NCBI GenBank assembly: GCA_019428905.1
Contig: JAHYJN010000003.1
Span: 24,112 to 88,111 of the forward strand
Origin: Candidatus Brevefilum sp.
GTDB taxonomy: Bacteria > Chloroflexota > Anaerolineae > Anaerolineales > Anaerolineaceae
Length of the DNA stretch: 64,000 nt
Reading direction: 5' to 3'
Shown one piece after another: positions 17,687 through 27,186 of the stretch (positions are counted from its first letter, which is position 1; each line of letters begins with the position of its first letter). The position numbers and the translations under genes were made by a program. The notes under the pieces were generated by a model. The model was not told where the DNA came from and ran no database searches. It saw only the letters and a list, made by a program, of their open reading frames with translations.

Positions 17687-19213
17687 ATGAATGACACGCT
17701 CGTTTTGATGGAGGGAATTGACAAGCGTTTTCCTGGTGTTCAAGCGCTCAAGGGTTGCCAATTTAACCTACAGCGTGGCGAAGTCCATGCCCTCGTGGGT
17801 GAAAATGGCGCAGGAAAATCCACATTGATGAAAATCCTGGCTGGCATTTACCAAGTTGATGGCGGCACAATCACATTCAAAGGCGAACAAGTCACCATCC
17901 CCAACCCCCATACCGCCCAGACCATGGGCATCAGCATGGTACACCAGGAACTCAACCTGATGTCGCATTTGACGGCAGCCCAAAACATTTTTATCGGGCG
18001 TGAACCCACTAAAAGCTTTCTTATTGACGAAAACACCCAAAACAATAAAACCAAAGAGATCTTCGAGCTGATGAATCTCAACCTTGATCCCACGATGAGG
18101 GTGAGCAAGATGACGGTTGCCAAGCAGCAAATGGTTGAGATTGCCAAAGCGCTGTCTTTTAATGCGGACGTATTGATTTTTGATGAGCCCAGCGGTGCTT
18201 TGACGGATGTTGAAACGGCAGAGCTGTTTCGCATCATTCGCCAATTAAAAGCAGAAGGAACGGGGATCATCTACATCACCCACCGCATGGAGGAGCTCAA
18301 AGAAATTTCCGACCGCATCACCGTATTGCGTGATGGTTTATATGTAAATACGGTTAACACCCGGGAAACCAGCATCAATGAAATCATCAACATGATGGTT
18401 GGTCGTGTGATTTATGAATCATCTCCTGAAATTCCTGAAGAGCGCAGCCAGGAAATCGTGTTGGAAGTAAAAAACCTTTCTCGCGGCAATGAGTTGAAAG
18501 ATGTCAGTTTCCAATTGATGAAAGGTGAAATTTTGGGCTTTGCCGGGTTAATTGGCGCGGGCAGAACGGAAACAGCACGCGCCATCTTCGGCGCAGACCC
18601 CGTCGATTCCGGTGAAGTTTTTATTAATGGCAAACCAGTGCATATAAAACGTCCCAGCGACGCAGTCGCCCATGATATTGCCTATCTCTCAGAAGATCGT
18701 AAACGCTATGGTTTGTGTCTGAGCTTGGATCTAAAAACCAACATCGTTCTCCCCATTTATCAAAAGCTCTCTTCCGTTTTGGGATGGGTTAAAGACAAAC
18801 GCGCTTACACAATTTCCAAAAATATCGTGGATCAACTTTCCATTCGCACGCCCAGTCTGGAGCAAAAAGCTAAAAACCTTTCTGGCGGCAACCAACAAAA
18901 AGTGGTCGTCGGAAAGTGGCTGGCAAAAGATGCGGATATCTTAATCTTTGACGAGCCCACACGGGGTATTGATGTTGGCGCTAAACAAGAAATTTATTCC
19001 TTATTGAATGAGCTTGCTGCACAGGGAAAATCAATTATCATGATTTCCTCTGAATTACCGGAAATCATTCGCATGAGCCACCGTGTGATTGTCATGTGTG
19101 AGGGCCGTGTTACCGGCAATTTGGATTATTCAGAGGCAACGCAGGAAAACATTATGAAATTTGCCACTATGCGCAATGGTGGCAATGCGAAAAAATCAGC
19201 TCAACCATCATAA
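17687..19213 (+). CDS. Sugar ABC transporter ATP-binding protein (RbsA/MglA type)
   Basis: The 508-residue protein contains two tandem ABC domains, typical of ribose/galactose-type importers. The first has an intact Walker A (GENGAGKS) and Walker B (LIFDEPSGAL) but a modified signature (VAKQQM). The second has a degenerate Walker A (GAGRTET) with a normal SGGNQQK signature and DEPTRGIDVG. This asymmetry is normal for the family. AAGGA precedes ATG by 6 nt. Stop is followed directly by the permease gene. It powers uptake of the sugar handled by the divergent fucI operon, to which it is linked by shared operators. The exact sugar is not determined. Confidence 0.93.
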   Translation: MNDTLVLMEGIDKRFPGVQALKGCQFNLQRGEVHALVGENGAGKSTLMKILAGIYQVDGGTITFKGEQVTIPNPHTAQTMGISMVHQELNLMSHLTAAQNIFIGREPTKSFLIDENTQNNKTKEIFELMNLNLDPTMRVSKMTVAKQQMVEIAKALSFNADVLIFDEPSGALTDVETAELFRIIRQLKAEGTGIIYITHRMEELKEISDRITVLRDGLYVNTVNTRETSINEIINMMVGRVIYESSPEIPEERSQEIVLEVKNLSRGNELKDVSFQLMKGEILGFAGLIGAGRTETARAIFGADPVDSGEVFINGKPVHIKRPSDAVAHDIAYLSEDRKRYGLCLSLDLKTNIVLPIYQKLSSVLGWVKDKRAYTISKNIVDQLSIRTPSLEQKAKNLSGGNQQKVVVGKWLAKDADILIFDEPTRGIDVGAKQEIYSLLNELAAQGKSIIMISSELPEIIRMSHRVIVMCEGRVTGNLDYSEATQENIMKFATMRNGGNAKKSAQPS

Positions 19214-19225
19214 ATGAGGGATCTT

Positions 19226-20221
19226 ATGAAAGCAAACTCAAGCACACAGCAGAAAAAGACCGGCGCAGATACCATTCAACGGTTGATGGCATTTGGCGCA
19301 TTAATCATCCTGTTTGTTGTTTTTTCACTGGCATCGCCATATTTCTTTACCTTAAGTAACGTCATTGGCATCCTGGTTTCAACAGCTGTCAATGGCTTGC
19401 TGGCAATTGGTGTGACCTTCATCATCATCAGCGGCGGGATCGACCTCTCGGTTGGAACAGTGATGACCCTTTCAGCAGTTATGGCTGCGGTCACCGTTAG
19501 AAATTGGGGCATGCCCAATATTTTTGGTGTGCTGGCTGCCGTTCTTACCGGTACTTTCGCAGGGGCGGTTAACGGTTTGATGGTCTCAAAACTGAAACTG
19601 CCCCCATTTATTGCTACTTTGGGCATGTTAAATGTCGCTCGGGGTTTATCACTTGTGATCACCGACCTCTCCCCGATTTATTTTCCCTTGGAGACCGGCT
19701 GGAACCGGATTGCCATGGGATCGGTGTTAGGTACCATTATCCCAGGCTTCGATATCCCCAATGGCGTATTAATCATGTTTGGCTCAGCCCTCGTTGCAGG
19801 GCTGATTCTCTCCAAAACAGTTATCGGTCGTTACGCCTTTGCCATCGGAAGCAATGAAGAAGCAGCCAGGCTGTCGGGTCTTAATATTGTCTTATGGAAA
19901 ACCGCCATTTATGCGGTAGGCGGTTTATTTGTCGGTATCGGCGGTGTGATCATTGCTGCCAGGTTAAACTCAGCCCAACCCGCGTTAGGTCTGGGCTATG
20001 AGTTGGATGCGATTGCAGCAGCCGTAATTGGCGGCGTTTCGTTAAGCGGTGGTGAGGGCAACATCCTGGGCACCATTATCGGCGCCTTCATCATTAGCAC
20101 CCTGACCAACGGGTTGCGGATTTTATCTGTTCCACAAGAGTGGCAGATTGTTGTTACCGGTTTGATCATCTTATCAGCCGTTTATTTAGATATTCTCCGT
20201 AAAAAGGCTAGTGCCAATTAA
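19226..20221 (+). CDS. Sugar ABC transporter permease (RbsC type)
   Basis: The 331-residue polytopic inner-membrane protein is of the BPD_transp_2 family, with many hydrophobic helices and the conserved loop GRYAFAIGSNEEAARLSG that contacts the ATPase. ATG at 19226 is preferred because GAGG lies 6 nt upstream; an ATG at 19214 immediately after the ATPase stop has none. It forms the homodimeric channel of the importer with its neighbours on either side. Confidence 0.92.
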   Translation: MKANSSTQQKKTGADTIQRLMAFGALIILFVVFSLASPYFFTLSNVIGILVSTAVNGLLAIGVTFIIISGGIDLSVGTVMTLSAVMAAVTVRNWGMPNIFGVLAAVLTGTFAGAVNGLMVSKLKLPPFIATLGMLNVARGLSLVITDLSPIYFPLETGWNRIAMGSVLGTIIPGFDIPNGVLIMFGSALVAGLILSKTVIGRYAFAIGSNEEAARLSGLNIVLWKTAIYAVGGLFVGIGGVIIAARLNSAQPALGLGYELDAIAAAVIGGVSLSGGEGNILGTIIGAFIISTLTNGLRILSVPQEWQIVVTGLIILSAVYLDILRKKASAN

Positions 20222-20240
20222 TCAAGACAATGTTGGCAAA

Positions 20241-20277
20241 TTGTTTTCTGGAAAACAATCAAAATCGAAGGAGGTGG
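20241..20277 (+). promoter_or_regulatory. Leader hairpin and orphan Shine-Dalgarno between permease and binding protein
   Basis: An inverted repeat (TTGTTTTC 20241-20248 / GAAAACAA 20251-20258) is followed by AAGGAGGTGG (20268-20277) with no start codon at a usable distance. The binding-protein ATG has its own site at 20354. The hairpin could protect or attenuate the downstream mRNA, a common way to raise binding-protein levels. Function is inferred. Confidence 0.4.
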
Positions 20278-20353
20278 TTCATTCAGAAAGATTTTAAAAA
20301 TTTGTTGTACCGCTGTTGTTTCTAAATTGAATTAGAGTTTAAGGAGAAAAGAA

Positions 20354-21337
20354 ATGAAATCCAAAAAAATGTTGATTATTGCAAGTGTGCTGATGATTTT
20401 AGCCATGCTTGCCGCCTGTGCCCCTGCTGCAGAAACACCAACCACGGTCGATGAACCTGCAGTCGAAGAAACACTGTATATCCCTGTGATCTCTAAAGGC
20501 TTTCAGCATGCATTCTGGCTGGCAGTAAAAGCTGGCGCTGAACGAGCTGCAGCCGATTACGGTGTGGAAATCACCTTTGAAGGCCCCGAGTCTGAGGCAA
20601 TGGTTGACAAGCAAATGGACATGCTCCAAGCTGCTATCGACAAAGATCCTGCCGCGATTTGTTTTGCGGCCGTCGACTCACAGGCTGCCATCCCCTTGCT
20701 TGAACAAGCCCAGGCAAAAGGCATCCCTGTGATCGGCTTCGACTCCGGTGTGGATAGCGATATCCCCCTGGCAACCGCCGCAACCGACAACGTTGCTGCC
20801 GCAGCTTTAGCAGCTGACAAAATGGTTGAACTGATCGGTGGTTCGGGTGAAGTTGCTGTTATCGCCCATGACAACACCAGCCGTACAGGCATTGACCGGG
20901 TAGCCGGTTTCAAAGATCGCATCGAATCTACATATCCAGATGTAACCATCGTTGATATTCAATACGGCGGCGGCGATCACCTGCGCTCGACAGACCTGGC
21001 CAAGGCCATTATCCAGGGTAACCCCGACCTGAAGGGCTTCTTCGGTGCCAACGAAGGCTCCATCATCGGTGTCCTGAATGCTGTGTCCGAACTTGGTCGT
21101 GATGACATTGTTGTGATCGGCTACGACTCTGGTCAGCAGCAGTTAGAGGCTATCCGCTCAGGTCAGCAAGCGGGTGCCATCACCCAGGATCCCATCGGCA
21201 TTGGCTACAAGTGTGTTGAAGCTGCAGTCAAAGCTGTTCGCGGCGAAACACTCCCCAAATTTATCGACACCGGCTTCCACTGGTTTGATGCCACCAACAT
21301 TGACGACCCAGATATCGCAGCACTGCTTTACGAGTAA
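20354..21337 (+). CDS. Sugar ABC transporter substrate-binding lipoprotein (RbsB type)
   Basis: The 327-residue protein begins with a lipoprotein signal peptide ending in a lipobox (MLAAC, Cys22) and a low-complexity Ala/Pro/Thr linker. The mature part is a periplasmic-binding-protein-4 fold (IPVISKGFQHAFWLAVKAG, VIGFDSGVDSDIP, FGANEGSIIG, VIGYDSG) that binds monosaccharides. It would be anchored to the outer face of the membrane and deliver sugar to the permease encoded just upstream. AAGGAGAAAAGAA precedes ATG. The gap to the permease (132 nt) holds a hairpin, consistent with differential expression. Confidence 0.93.
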   Translation: MKSKKMLIIASVLMILAMLAACAPAAETPTTVDEPAVEETLYIPVISKGFQHAFWLAVKAGAERAAADYGVEITFEGPESEAMVDKQMDMLQAAIDKDPAAICFAAVDSQAAIPLLEQAQAKGIPVIGFDSGVDSDIPLATAATDNVAAAALAADKMVELIGGSGEVAVIAHDNTSRTGIDRVAGFKDRIESTYPDVTIVDIQYGGGDHLRSTDLAKAIIQGNPDLKGFFGANEGSIIGVLNAVSELGRDDIVVIGYDSGQQQLEAIRSGQQAGAITQDPIGIGYKCVEAAVKAVRGETLPKFIDTGFHWFDATNIDDPDIAALLYE

Positions 21338-21380
21338 TTCTGTTTTGCGTTTCTGAGTTTGATAATTAAACAATAGCTGA

Positions 21381-21410
21381 AAGGCTGTCCCGCACGGACA
21401 GCCTTTTGTG
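21381..21410 (+). terminator. Rho-independent terminator after the ABC importer
   Basis: A perfect 10-bp stem (AAGGCTGTCC / GGACAGCCTT) with a 5-nt loop is followed by TTGTGTTTT. It lies 44 nt past the binding-protein stop and before the PfkB kinase, so the kinase is expressed by readthrough or its own promoter. Confidence 0.85.
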
Positions 21411-21460
21411 TTTTAAGTGATCAGTTATAATTACCGTAAATTATCAAACACGGAGGTTCC

Positions 21461-22396
21461 ATGATCATCTGCTGCGGCGAAGCCTTAATTGACTTTATTC
21501 CTTCGAAAAATAACCAGACCTACCAACCCTGTCCCGGTGGATCAATTCTCAACATTGCAGTCGGACTGGGCCGAATGGGCGTGCCAGTAGGGTTCCTATC
21601 GCGATTATCGACTGATTTATTTGGCGATATTCTTGAAAAACAACTCACCAGCAACGATGTTGACCTGAGATATTGTCCCCGAGTCGATGGGCAAACCACC
21701 CTAGCCTTTGTGAGCATTGATGATCAGAGGACCCAAGAGCCGCAGTATGCGTTTTATGCAGAAGGCGCCGTAGATCGAAAGATGACTTTAAAAGACCTTC
21801 CTCCAAGTTTGCCTGAAGAGGTGTGCGCGCTCCATTTTGGCTCGATTTCACTGGTCCTTGAACCTGGTGCCAGCACATTAGAAGCGCTGATGCAGCGCGA
21901 AAAGCGCCGTCGGGTGATCACACTTGACCCCAACGTGAGACCGATCGTGATCAAAGATTGGGAGGCTTACCGCACGCGGTTTGAGAACTGGTTAACCTGC
22001 GTGGATATCTTACGCCTCAGCCAGGCCGACTTGGACCTGCTCTACCCCGGAATAGAAATCGAAGCCCATCTTCCCCAATGGTTCGAGCTTGGGGTGAGCC
22101 TGGTCATCCTGACACAGGGCATGGCTGGTTCCAGGGGTTACTTGCCGGATGGAACGACCGTCTTTGTTCCCGCCCAAATGGTCCAGGTCAAAGACACCGT
22201 CGGCGCTGGAGACACCTTTTTCTCAGCATTTCTCACATATCTATACGAAAAGGGTTATTTAACAAATCGTAGGGCGCTTTCCAATATCAATAGAGAAGAA
22301 CTACAAGCATGTCTATCTTTCGCCAGCAAGGCAGCTGCCATTAACTGCACTCGCGACGGGGCCGATCCACCCTACCGCCATGAAATGGACCAATAA
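21461..22396 (+). CDS. PfkB-family carbohydrate kinase (fructokinase-like)
   Basis: The 311-residue ribokinase-fold kinase starts ICCGEALIDFIP, has the PGGS..N.A sugar-binding motif (CPGGSILNIAVGLGRMG) and ends with the anion-hole/catalytic DTVGAGDTFFSAFL, with Asp intact. GGAGG lies 4 nt before ATG. Its wording is closest to bacterial fructokinases. It follows the importer after a terminator; a TATAAT at 21426-21431 may give it a promoter, but no good -35 is seen. It could phosphorylate the ketose produced by the isomerase, which otherwise lacks a kinase in this locus. That assignment is inference. Confidence 0.88.
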   Translation: MIICCGEALIDFIPSKNNQTYQPCPGGSILNIAVGLGRMGVPVGFLSRLSTDLFGDILEKQLTSNDVDLRYCPRVDGQTTLAFVSIDDQRTQEPQYAFYAEGAVDRKMTLKDLPPSLPEEVCALHFGSISLVLEPGASTLEALMQREKRRRVITLDPNVRPIVIKDWEAYRTRFENWLTCVDILRLSQADLDLLYPGIEIEAHLPQWFELGVSLVILTQGMAGSRGYLPDGTTVFVPAQMVQVKDTVGAGDTFFSAFLTYLYEKGYLTNRRALSNINREELQACLSFASKAAAINCTRDGADPPYRHEMDQ

Positions 22397-22417
22397 TAAA
22401 GCGATAGACTTGGTAAG

Positions 22418-23380
22418 CTATATCACCGGGTTGAGTGCGTAATAGATGATAAATATCACAATCGTTACCAGGGTATGTAATGTGAGCGTGTTATCGACGC
22501 TGTGAAGCTCTTCTTTCAGGTCCTGCTTCATAAATAGGGTCAAAATAAATGGTGGCGGAAGAATGAGCAGGGTAAATAAAGCTGCCTGGAAACCGAGATC
22601 CAAACCCATCAAACCCCTCACCACAAAATGGTTGAGCAGCAGCGCTGCGGGAATATTAACGGCTAACCGGATTAAAATCACACGCATGGCGTAAACAAAC
22701 TCACGCATGTCGATCTGGATACCATAGCCCACCACGATCAGGATCAACGGCACAGTTAAGCTGCCAATCAATTCCACAGCATTCAACAACCCATTTGCTA
22801 GAGGGATATCATCGATCACACGCGGCAGACCAACCAGGTTGAGCACCAAGCCAGCCAGGATCGCAATGATCACCGGTGAGGTAGCAAACATTTTTAACAA
22901 CTTGCCGGCACTGGTGGCACCATCCCGCTTTCTGATCAGCAGCGCCACGTAAATGAACCATATAAAAGTTTCTTGCCCTAAATCAATAATGGCGATTTTC
23001 CCAATCTGGCTCAAACCGTAAGCCGCGCCAAACAGGCTGACGCCCATCATGCCGTATTCAAACCCCGTTATTAAGAATGGGAAATATTCGCCTTTGACTT
23101 TGAGAAGCCGGTGCAAACCTAACCCCAACAGGTACAGCAAAATACAATATGCCAAGATCATCGGCACAAACAGAAAATACTCGGTTTCCAGATCCACAAA
23201 CAAGAAAGAGGTGAACAGCACCGCTGGTAAGGCAAGATTGACAACCAGTTTCTTTAATTCGACGACTGTCTGAACACTGATAAATTTCTTAACTTGGAAA
23301 AGCTTACCGATTCCCAGCAAAATGATGATGGGGGCGATCCGATTAATAATTTGAAACAAAGGACCCTCCCATTGTAACAA
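22418..23380 (-). CDS. AEC (auxin efflux carrier) family transporter
   Basis: The 320-residue membrane protein has about ten hydrophobic segments and the two-half layout of the AEC/Mem_trans family, with NLALPAVLF in the first half and LILPPPFILTLF near the end of the second. The start is TTG at 23380 with AGGA about 9 nt upstream. Bacterial members export or exchange small organic anions such as malate. It is convergent with the PfkB gene and has no clear operon partner. Substrate unknown. Confidence 0.8.
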   Translation of the reverse strand: MLQWEGPLFQIINRIAPIIILLGIGKLFQVKKFISVQTVVELKKLVVNLALPAVLFTSFLFVDLETEYFLFVPMILAYCILLYLLGLGLHRLLKVKGEYFPFLITGFEYGMMGVSLFGAAYGLSQIGKIAIIDLGQETFIWFIYVALLIRKRDGATSAGKLLKMFATSPVIIAILAGLVLNLVGLPRVIDDIPLANGLLNAVELIGSLTVPLILIVVGYGIQIDMREFVYAMRVILIRLAVNIPAALLLNHFVVRGLMGLDLGFQAALFTLLILPPPFILTLFMKQDLKEELHSVDNTLTLHTLVTIVIFIIYYALNPVI

Positions 23381-23840
23381 AAATTCCTTTGAAAAAGTTC
23401 ACAAAACGATTATTTTTCACGCTAAAATTCACAACAATTCTATCATTAGATTCAACACTCAGTGAACCAATGCAGGAAATAGAAGGGAAGCTTGGTAAGA
23501 AAATGGGCGTAGATTCCTAGGGACGGACATCCGTGTCCGCCCTGATCAACTCAAAGAGTGCTTCGCGAGGTAACCACTGCCCCCATTTGGGGGGCTAAGA
23601 CAGGGTTGCCCCTACGCATTGATATAATGCAGATAATAATAGTCGTTAATGGAAATATTTCTGGATTTTGACAAAAATGATTTATCATTGTCTGTTTTTC
23701 ACTACCCTTACGATCAGTTAAAAGTAGTTTGTCTAATCTTGAGAGATGAATTGTTATTTCCGTCAATAATATCTGTATTATGCCCCGGTCAGGATAGAGA
23801 TCAATTGTCATACCGAGATCGACTTAATTTAAATGCTACG
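23381..23840. repeat. Intergenic region with dispersed repeat, copy 2
   Basis: No gene is seen. A short palindrome CGGACA-tccg-TGTCCG lies at 23524-23539. From 23603 to about 23708 the sequence closely matches 104-208 at the left end of the window, including GGGTTGCCCCTACGCAT, then ATTTTGACA and TCATTGTC. AGTGCTTCGCGAGG at about 23560-23573 also resembles AGTGCTACGCGAAGG just before copy 1. The two copies are direct repeats about 23.5 kb apart and could recombine. Confidence 0.6.
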
Positions 23841-23842
23841 TT

Positions 23843-25903
23843 TTAAGGCTGACCCTTTGCCCAAACAGCATAGGCATCTGCAAGACTTTCTGCAACGGGT
23901 TTTGCCTGCACACGGTCCATATCATACAGGCCCATGGTTTGTTCACGCGTGATTGCAGTATACCAGTCAAACATCGCCCACCACGTAATGCCACCGATAA
24001 AGCCATCGGGATTGAGCTTTCCCTCCGCTCCCCAAGCGGCAGATTCGAAAAAGACGGGGAACAACGCATCAAAAAGAGCAACCTGGCGCTGTTTGCTGCT
24101 GTTCCCGCCTTTGGACCAAATCCCATATTCGGTGACAAAGATGGGCTTTGCGGGATTAGCGGAATGCGCATCCTGTAAAAAAGTGCGTGAATCAGAGGCA
24201 TAATCCTCGCCATAGAACACACCAAAATACAATGTCCATCCCGCGATGTCCAATCCACCCTGGGTGGGGTCACCAGGTCCGCCACGGTCTGCAGCAGCGG
24301 ATTGCATCAACAAGCGGCCATCTTGCAAATATTGCTCATAATCTGCGGTCAGGCGCTGAACATATGCCAAACGCTCTGGAATATCTTGCGATTCGTTGTG
24401 CATACTCCAAAGAATAACAGAAGGACGGTTACTGCCCATCAGGATCATTTCGCGCCACATCTGATCAGCGATCATCCGCTGTTCCTGTGCGGCAAACTCA
24501 TCAGGCCCGTATTGCCAGACGGGAATCTCAACAGCGGCAAGCAGGCCCAAGCGGTCGGTGAGCAGGTAGGTGTATGGATGATTAGGATAATGGGCAGTAC
24601 GCACAAAATTCGCATGGAGTGCTTGAATCATCTCCAGGTCCGCCAGGATTTTCTCCCACGTTGCCGTCCGTCCACTATCTGGCCATTCTTCATGACGGGC
24701 AATACCAACCATAAAATACGGTTGGCCATTCAGCTGCCATTGATGGCCACTGACCGCCAACGAGCGAATGCCAAACTGCGTCATAAAGGAATCGCTGGTA
24801 TGGTTTGTATCAAGGCTGGCCTTCAAGACATACAGGGCAGGGTCCTCTGGCGTCCATAATTTGGGGTTGGGAATAGTAAGCTTTACAGCGGGTAAGACAA
24901 GTGCCTGACCGGGTTCCAGTCTGACTTCTTGGCTGAAGGGTTCGCCAATGGCATCCCCCGCGATCGCGGCTGGTTGGGGGTCCGTAAGCCAACCGGGGGA
25001 TTGGGGATCGGTCGTGTACGCCTGTAAGGTGAGCGTCCCTTTTTGAGTACGGTCACCCGCATTATGCAGTACAACCTTGGCCAGAATATTTCCGGAGGTG
25101 TCGGGGGTTTGGATATCTGTCCGTACGATCCAGAGTGGCGGCGCAAGCTCAAGGTAAAAGTCCTGAATAATCCCCGTATAGTTCCACCAGTCAGACGTGA
25201 TGCCCGGAACGATATCATTACGGCTTCCCCAGGCGGGGTTATCGACCCGGATTGAAATTATATTTTCTTCACCGTAGGCAAGTGAGGGTGAGATTTCTAA
25301 CATAAAAGGTGTATAGCCACCTTCATGGTAGCCTACCCATTGGCCGTTGACCCAAATGTCGGCAATATAATTGATTGCCAGTGCATTAAAAGTCACACGT
25401 TGACCTGCCCATTCAGCAGGAACGAAAACGCTGCGACGGTACCATACCCCACCCTGGTAGTCTTCTGGGCCGTAGTCCGTCATGACGTTTTCAGGACCGG
25501 GAAGGTGGATTTCATCCCAACGGCTGTCGTCATAAACGGCCTGGAAGCGTCCCATTGCTTCAGTTTCTAAAGCAGTTAATCCTTCAATGCCACGTCCGCT
25601 AAGGGTCAATGTGTTATCAGCTTCAAAACGTTCCTTCAGCCAGGTACCGGAAAGATCAATCCGTGGACGTTCTTGCGGGTCGAAACTTGTCAGGGGGAAA
25701 CCCGCCTGCCAGGCAACGGACACAATATCACCATCAGGGGTTTTAGCCTCTTGGAAGGTCAGTGAGGGCAGCAGGGTTTCAGAATCCACCCCCAGCGCAA
25801 TGGCACTACCCGATTCTAAGTGGGTGACCTGGTTTGTAGATTGGCAACCTGTTAACAGGAGAGCAAAGCCCAAAATTCCGATAAACAAGAAATATGTTTT
25901 CAT
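23843..25903 (-). CDS. Glycoside hydrolase family 2 lipoprotein (beta-galactosidase/glucuronidase-like)
   Basis: The 686-residue protein starts with a lipoprotein signal (LLLTGC), so it is secreted and membrane-anchored. It then has a GH2 jelly-roll domain (GVWYRRSVFVP, DIWVNGQWVGYHEGGYTPF), an immunoglobulin-like domain and the TIM barrel. Both catalytic acids are present: the acid/base Glu in LWSMHNES and the nucleophile in FVTEYG. ATG at 25903 is chosen because AGGA lies 8 nt upstream and it begins the signal peptide; the longer in-frame extension has no such features. An aldo/keto reductase gene lies upstream on the same strand. It likely releases terminal beta-linked sugars outside the cell. 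Confidence 0.88.
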   Translation of the reverse strand: MKTYFLFIGILGFALLLTGCQSTNQVTHLESGSAIALGVDSETLLPSLTFQEAKTPDGDIVSVAWQAGFPLTSFDPQERPRIDLSGTWLKERFEADNTLTLSGRGIEGLTALETEAMGRFQAVYDDSRWDEIHLPGPENVMTDYGPEDYQGGVWYRRSVFVPAEWAGQRVTFNALAINYIADIWVNGQWVGYHEGGYTPFMLEISPSLAYGEENIISIRVDNPAWGSRNDIVPGITSDWWNYTGIIQDFYLELAPPLWIVRTDIQTPDTSGNILAKVVLHNAGDRTQKGTLTLQAYTTDPQSPGWLTDPQPAAIAGDAIGEPFSQEVRLEPGQALVLPAVKLTIPNPKLWTPEDPALYVLKASLDTNHTSDSFMTQFGIRSLAVSGHQWQLNGQPYFMVGIARHEEWPDSGRTATWEKILADLEMIQALHANFVRTAHYPNHPYTYLLTDRLGLLAAVEIPVWQYGPDEFAAQEQRMIADQMWREMILMGSNRPSVILWSMHNESQDIPERLAYVQRLTADYEQYLQDGRLLMQSAAADRGGPGDPTQGGLDIAGWTLYFGVFYGEDYASDSRTFLQDAHSANPAKPIFVTEYGIWSKGGNSSKQRQVALFDALFPVFFESAAWGAEGKLNPDGFIGGITWWAMFDWYTAITREQTMGLYDMDRVQAKPVAESLADAYAVWAKGQP

Positions 25904-26136
25904 GACCATTTTCCTTATGCTGTAGTTTCGGTATTGTATCATCGCTCCAACTCGGTAGATGAACACAACGACGACCGATAATATATCCATCATTGATCGC
26001 TCGTTGATTATTATTACTTCGGATAACACGCAGGATAAATCGCATGAAAACCGCCAGTCGCCCACAACAAGGTGGACAGATTAAATCCAGTCAAATCCGG
26101 CATGACAAATCTATACAAAATCAGCAACGCATGCGC

Positions 26137-27186
26137 TTAACCATGATCACTGGATTGGGCCCACAGGTTGATGCCACCTTCTTTGGCGTGTTGATCAATA
26201 CGTGCCAATTCATCCGTGCTGAATTCAAGACGGTCAAGTGATCTGACATTTTCTTCGACCTGTTCAGGGCTGCTGGCGCCGATCAAAACGCTGACCACCC
26301 GCTTGTCACGCAGGACCCAGGCGAGGGCCATCTGTGCCAGGGTCTGACCGCGTTCTTTCGCAATCTCATTTAAAGCCAGGATGTTTGCCAGGTTTTCTTC
26401 AGACAGCAATTCCATTTCCAATGAGCTGTTCTGAAGAACGCGAGACCCATCTGGAATGCCATGTAAATATTTATCAGTCAGCATTCCCTGAGCTAATGGA
26501 GAAAAAGCAATCAGTCCAATGCCATGTTCACCCAACACATCTAACAGCCCATCTTCAACCCAGCGGTTTAACATGGAATAGGAGGACTGATGAATCAGGC
26601 AAGGTGTCCCCAGTTCGGCTAAGATCTTGACGGCTTTCAGCGTGTTTTTCGGCCCGTAGGAAGAAATACCCACATACAGCGCTTTGCCCTGCCGGACAAC
26701 GTGATCTAAAGCCTGCATGGTCTCTTCCAGGGGTGTGTCAGGATCAAAGCGGTGGGAATAAAAAATATCCACATAATCCAACCCCATTCGTTTTAAGCTT
26801 TGATCTAAACTTGCCACCAGGTATTTTCTCGACCCCCACTCCCCATACGGCCCCGGCCACATGTAATAACCCGCTTTGGTGGATATGATCAATTCATCAC
26901 GAAAAGGGAGGAAATCCTGCTTAAAAATTTTACCAAAATTCTCTTCAGCCGCACCAGGTGGAGGGCCGTAGTTATTCGCCAGGTCGAAATGGGTAATACC
27001 TAAATCAAATGCTTTCCCCAGCATCTGCCGTCCATTTTCAAAAGGCGTTACACCGCCAAAGTTATGCCACAATCCTAAAGAGACCAATGGCAATTTCAAG
27101 CCGCTCTTTCCGCAATGCCGATATTGCATAGATTGATAACGTTCCTCTACGGGTAAGTAAGGATCAACTTCTTTCACATAACCCAT
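26137..27186 (-). CDS. Aldo/keto reductase (YghZ / glyceraldehyde-3-phosphate reductase type)
   Basis: The 349-residue NADPH-dependent (beta/alpha)8 enzyme has the AKR tetrad: Asp/Tyr in DLANNYGPPPG, Lys in ISTKAGY and His in FYSHRFD. The cofactor loop is near IGASSPEQVEENV. Its opening RHCGKSGLKLPLVSLGLWHNFG is typical of the YghZ/potassium-channel-beta-like subgroup. AGGAG lies 7 nt before ATG at 27186; the in-frame extension beyond has none. It lies 233 nt upstream of the GH2 lipoprotein gene, possibly as one transcript. Substrate unknown, perhaps an aldose. Confidence 0.88.
   Translation of the reverse strand: MGYVKEVDPYLPVEERYQSMQYRHCGKSGLKLPLVSLGLWHNFGGVTPFENGRQMLGKAFDLGITHFDLANNYGPPPGAAEENFGKIFKQDFLPFRDELIISTKAGYYMWPGPYGEWGSRKYLVASLDQSLKRMGLDYVDIFYSHRFDPDTPLEETMQALDHVVRQGKALYVGISSYGPKNTLKAVKILAELGTPCLIHQSSYSMLNRWVEDGLLDVLGEHGIGLIAFSPLAQGMLTDKYLHGIPDGSRVLQNSSLEMELLSEENLANILALNEIAKERGQTLAQMALAWVLRDKRVVSVLIGASSPEQVEENVRSLDRLEFSTDELARIDQHAKEGGINLWAQSSDHG

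Noticed and set aside
25904..26065. N-terminal extension of the GH2 lipoprotein
   Set aside because: It would bury the signal peptide 54 residues inside the protein; ATG at 25903 has a ribosome-binding site.
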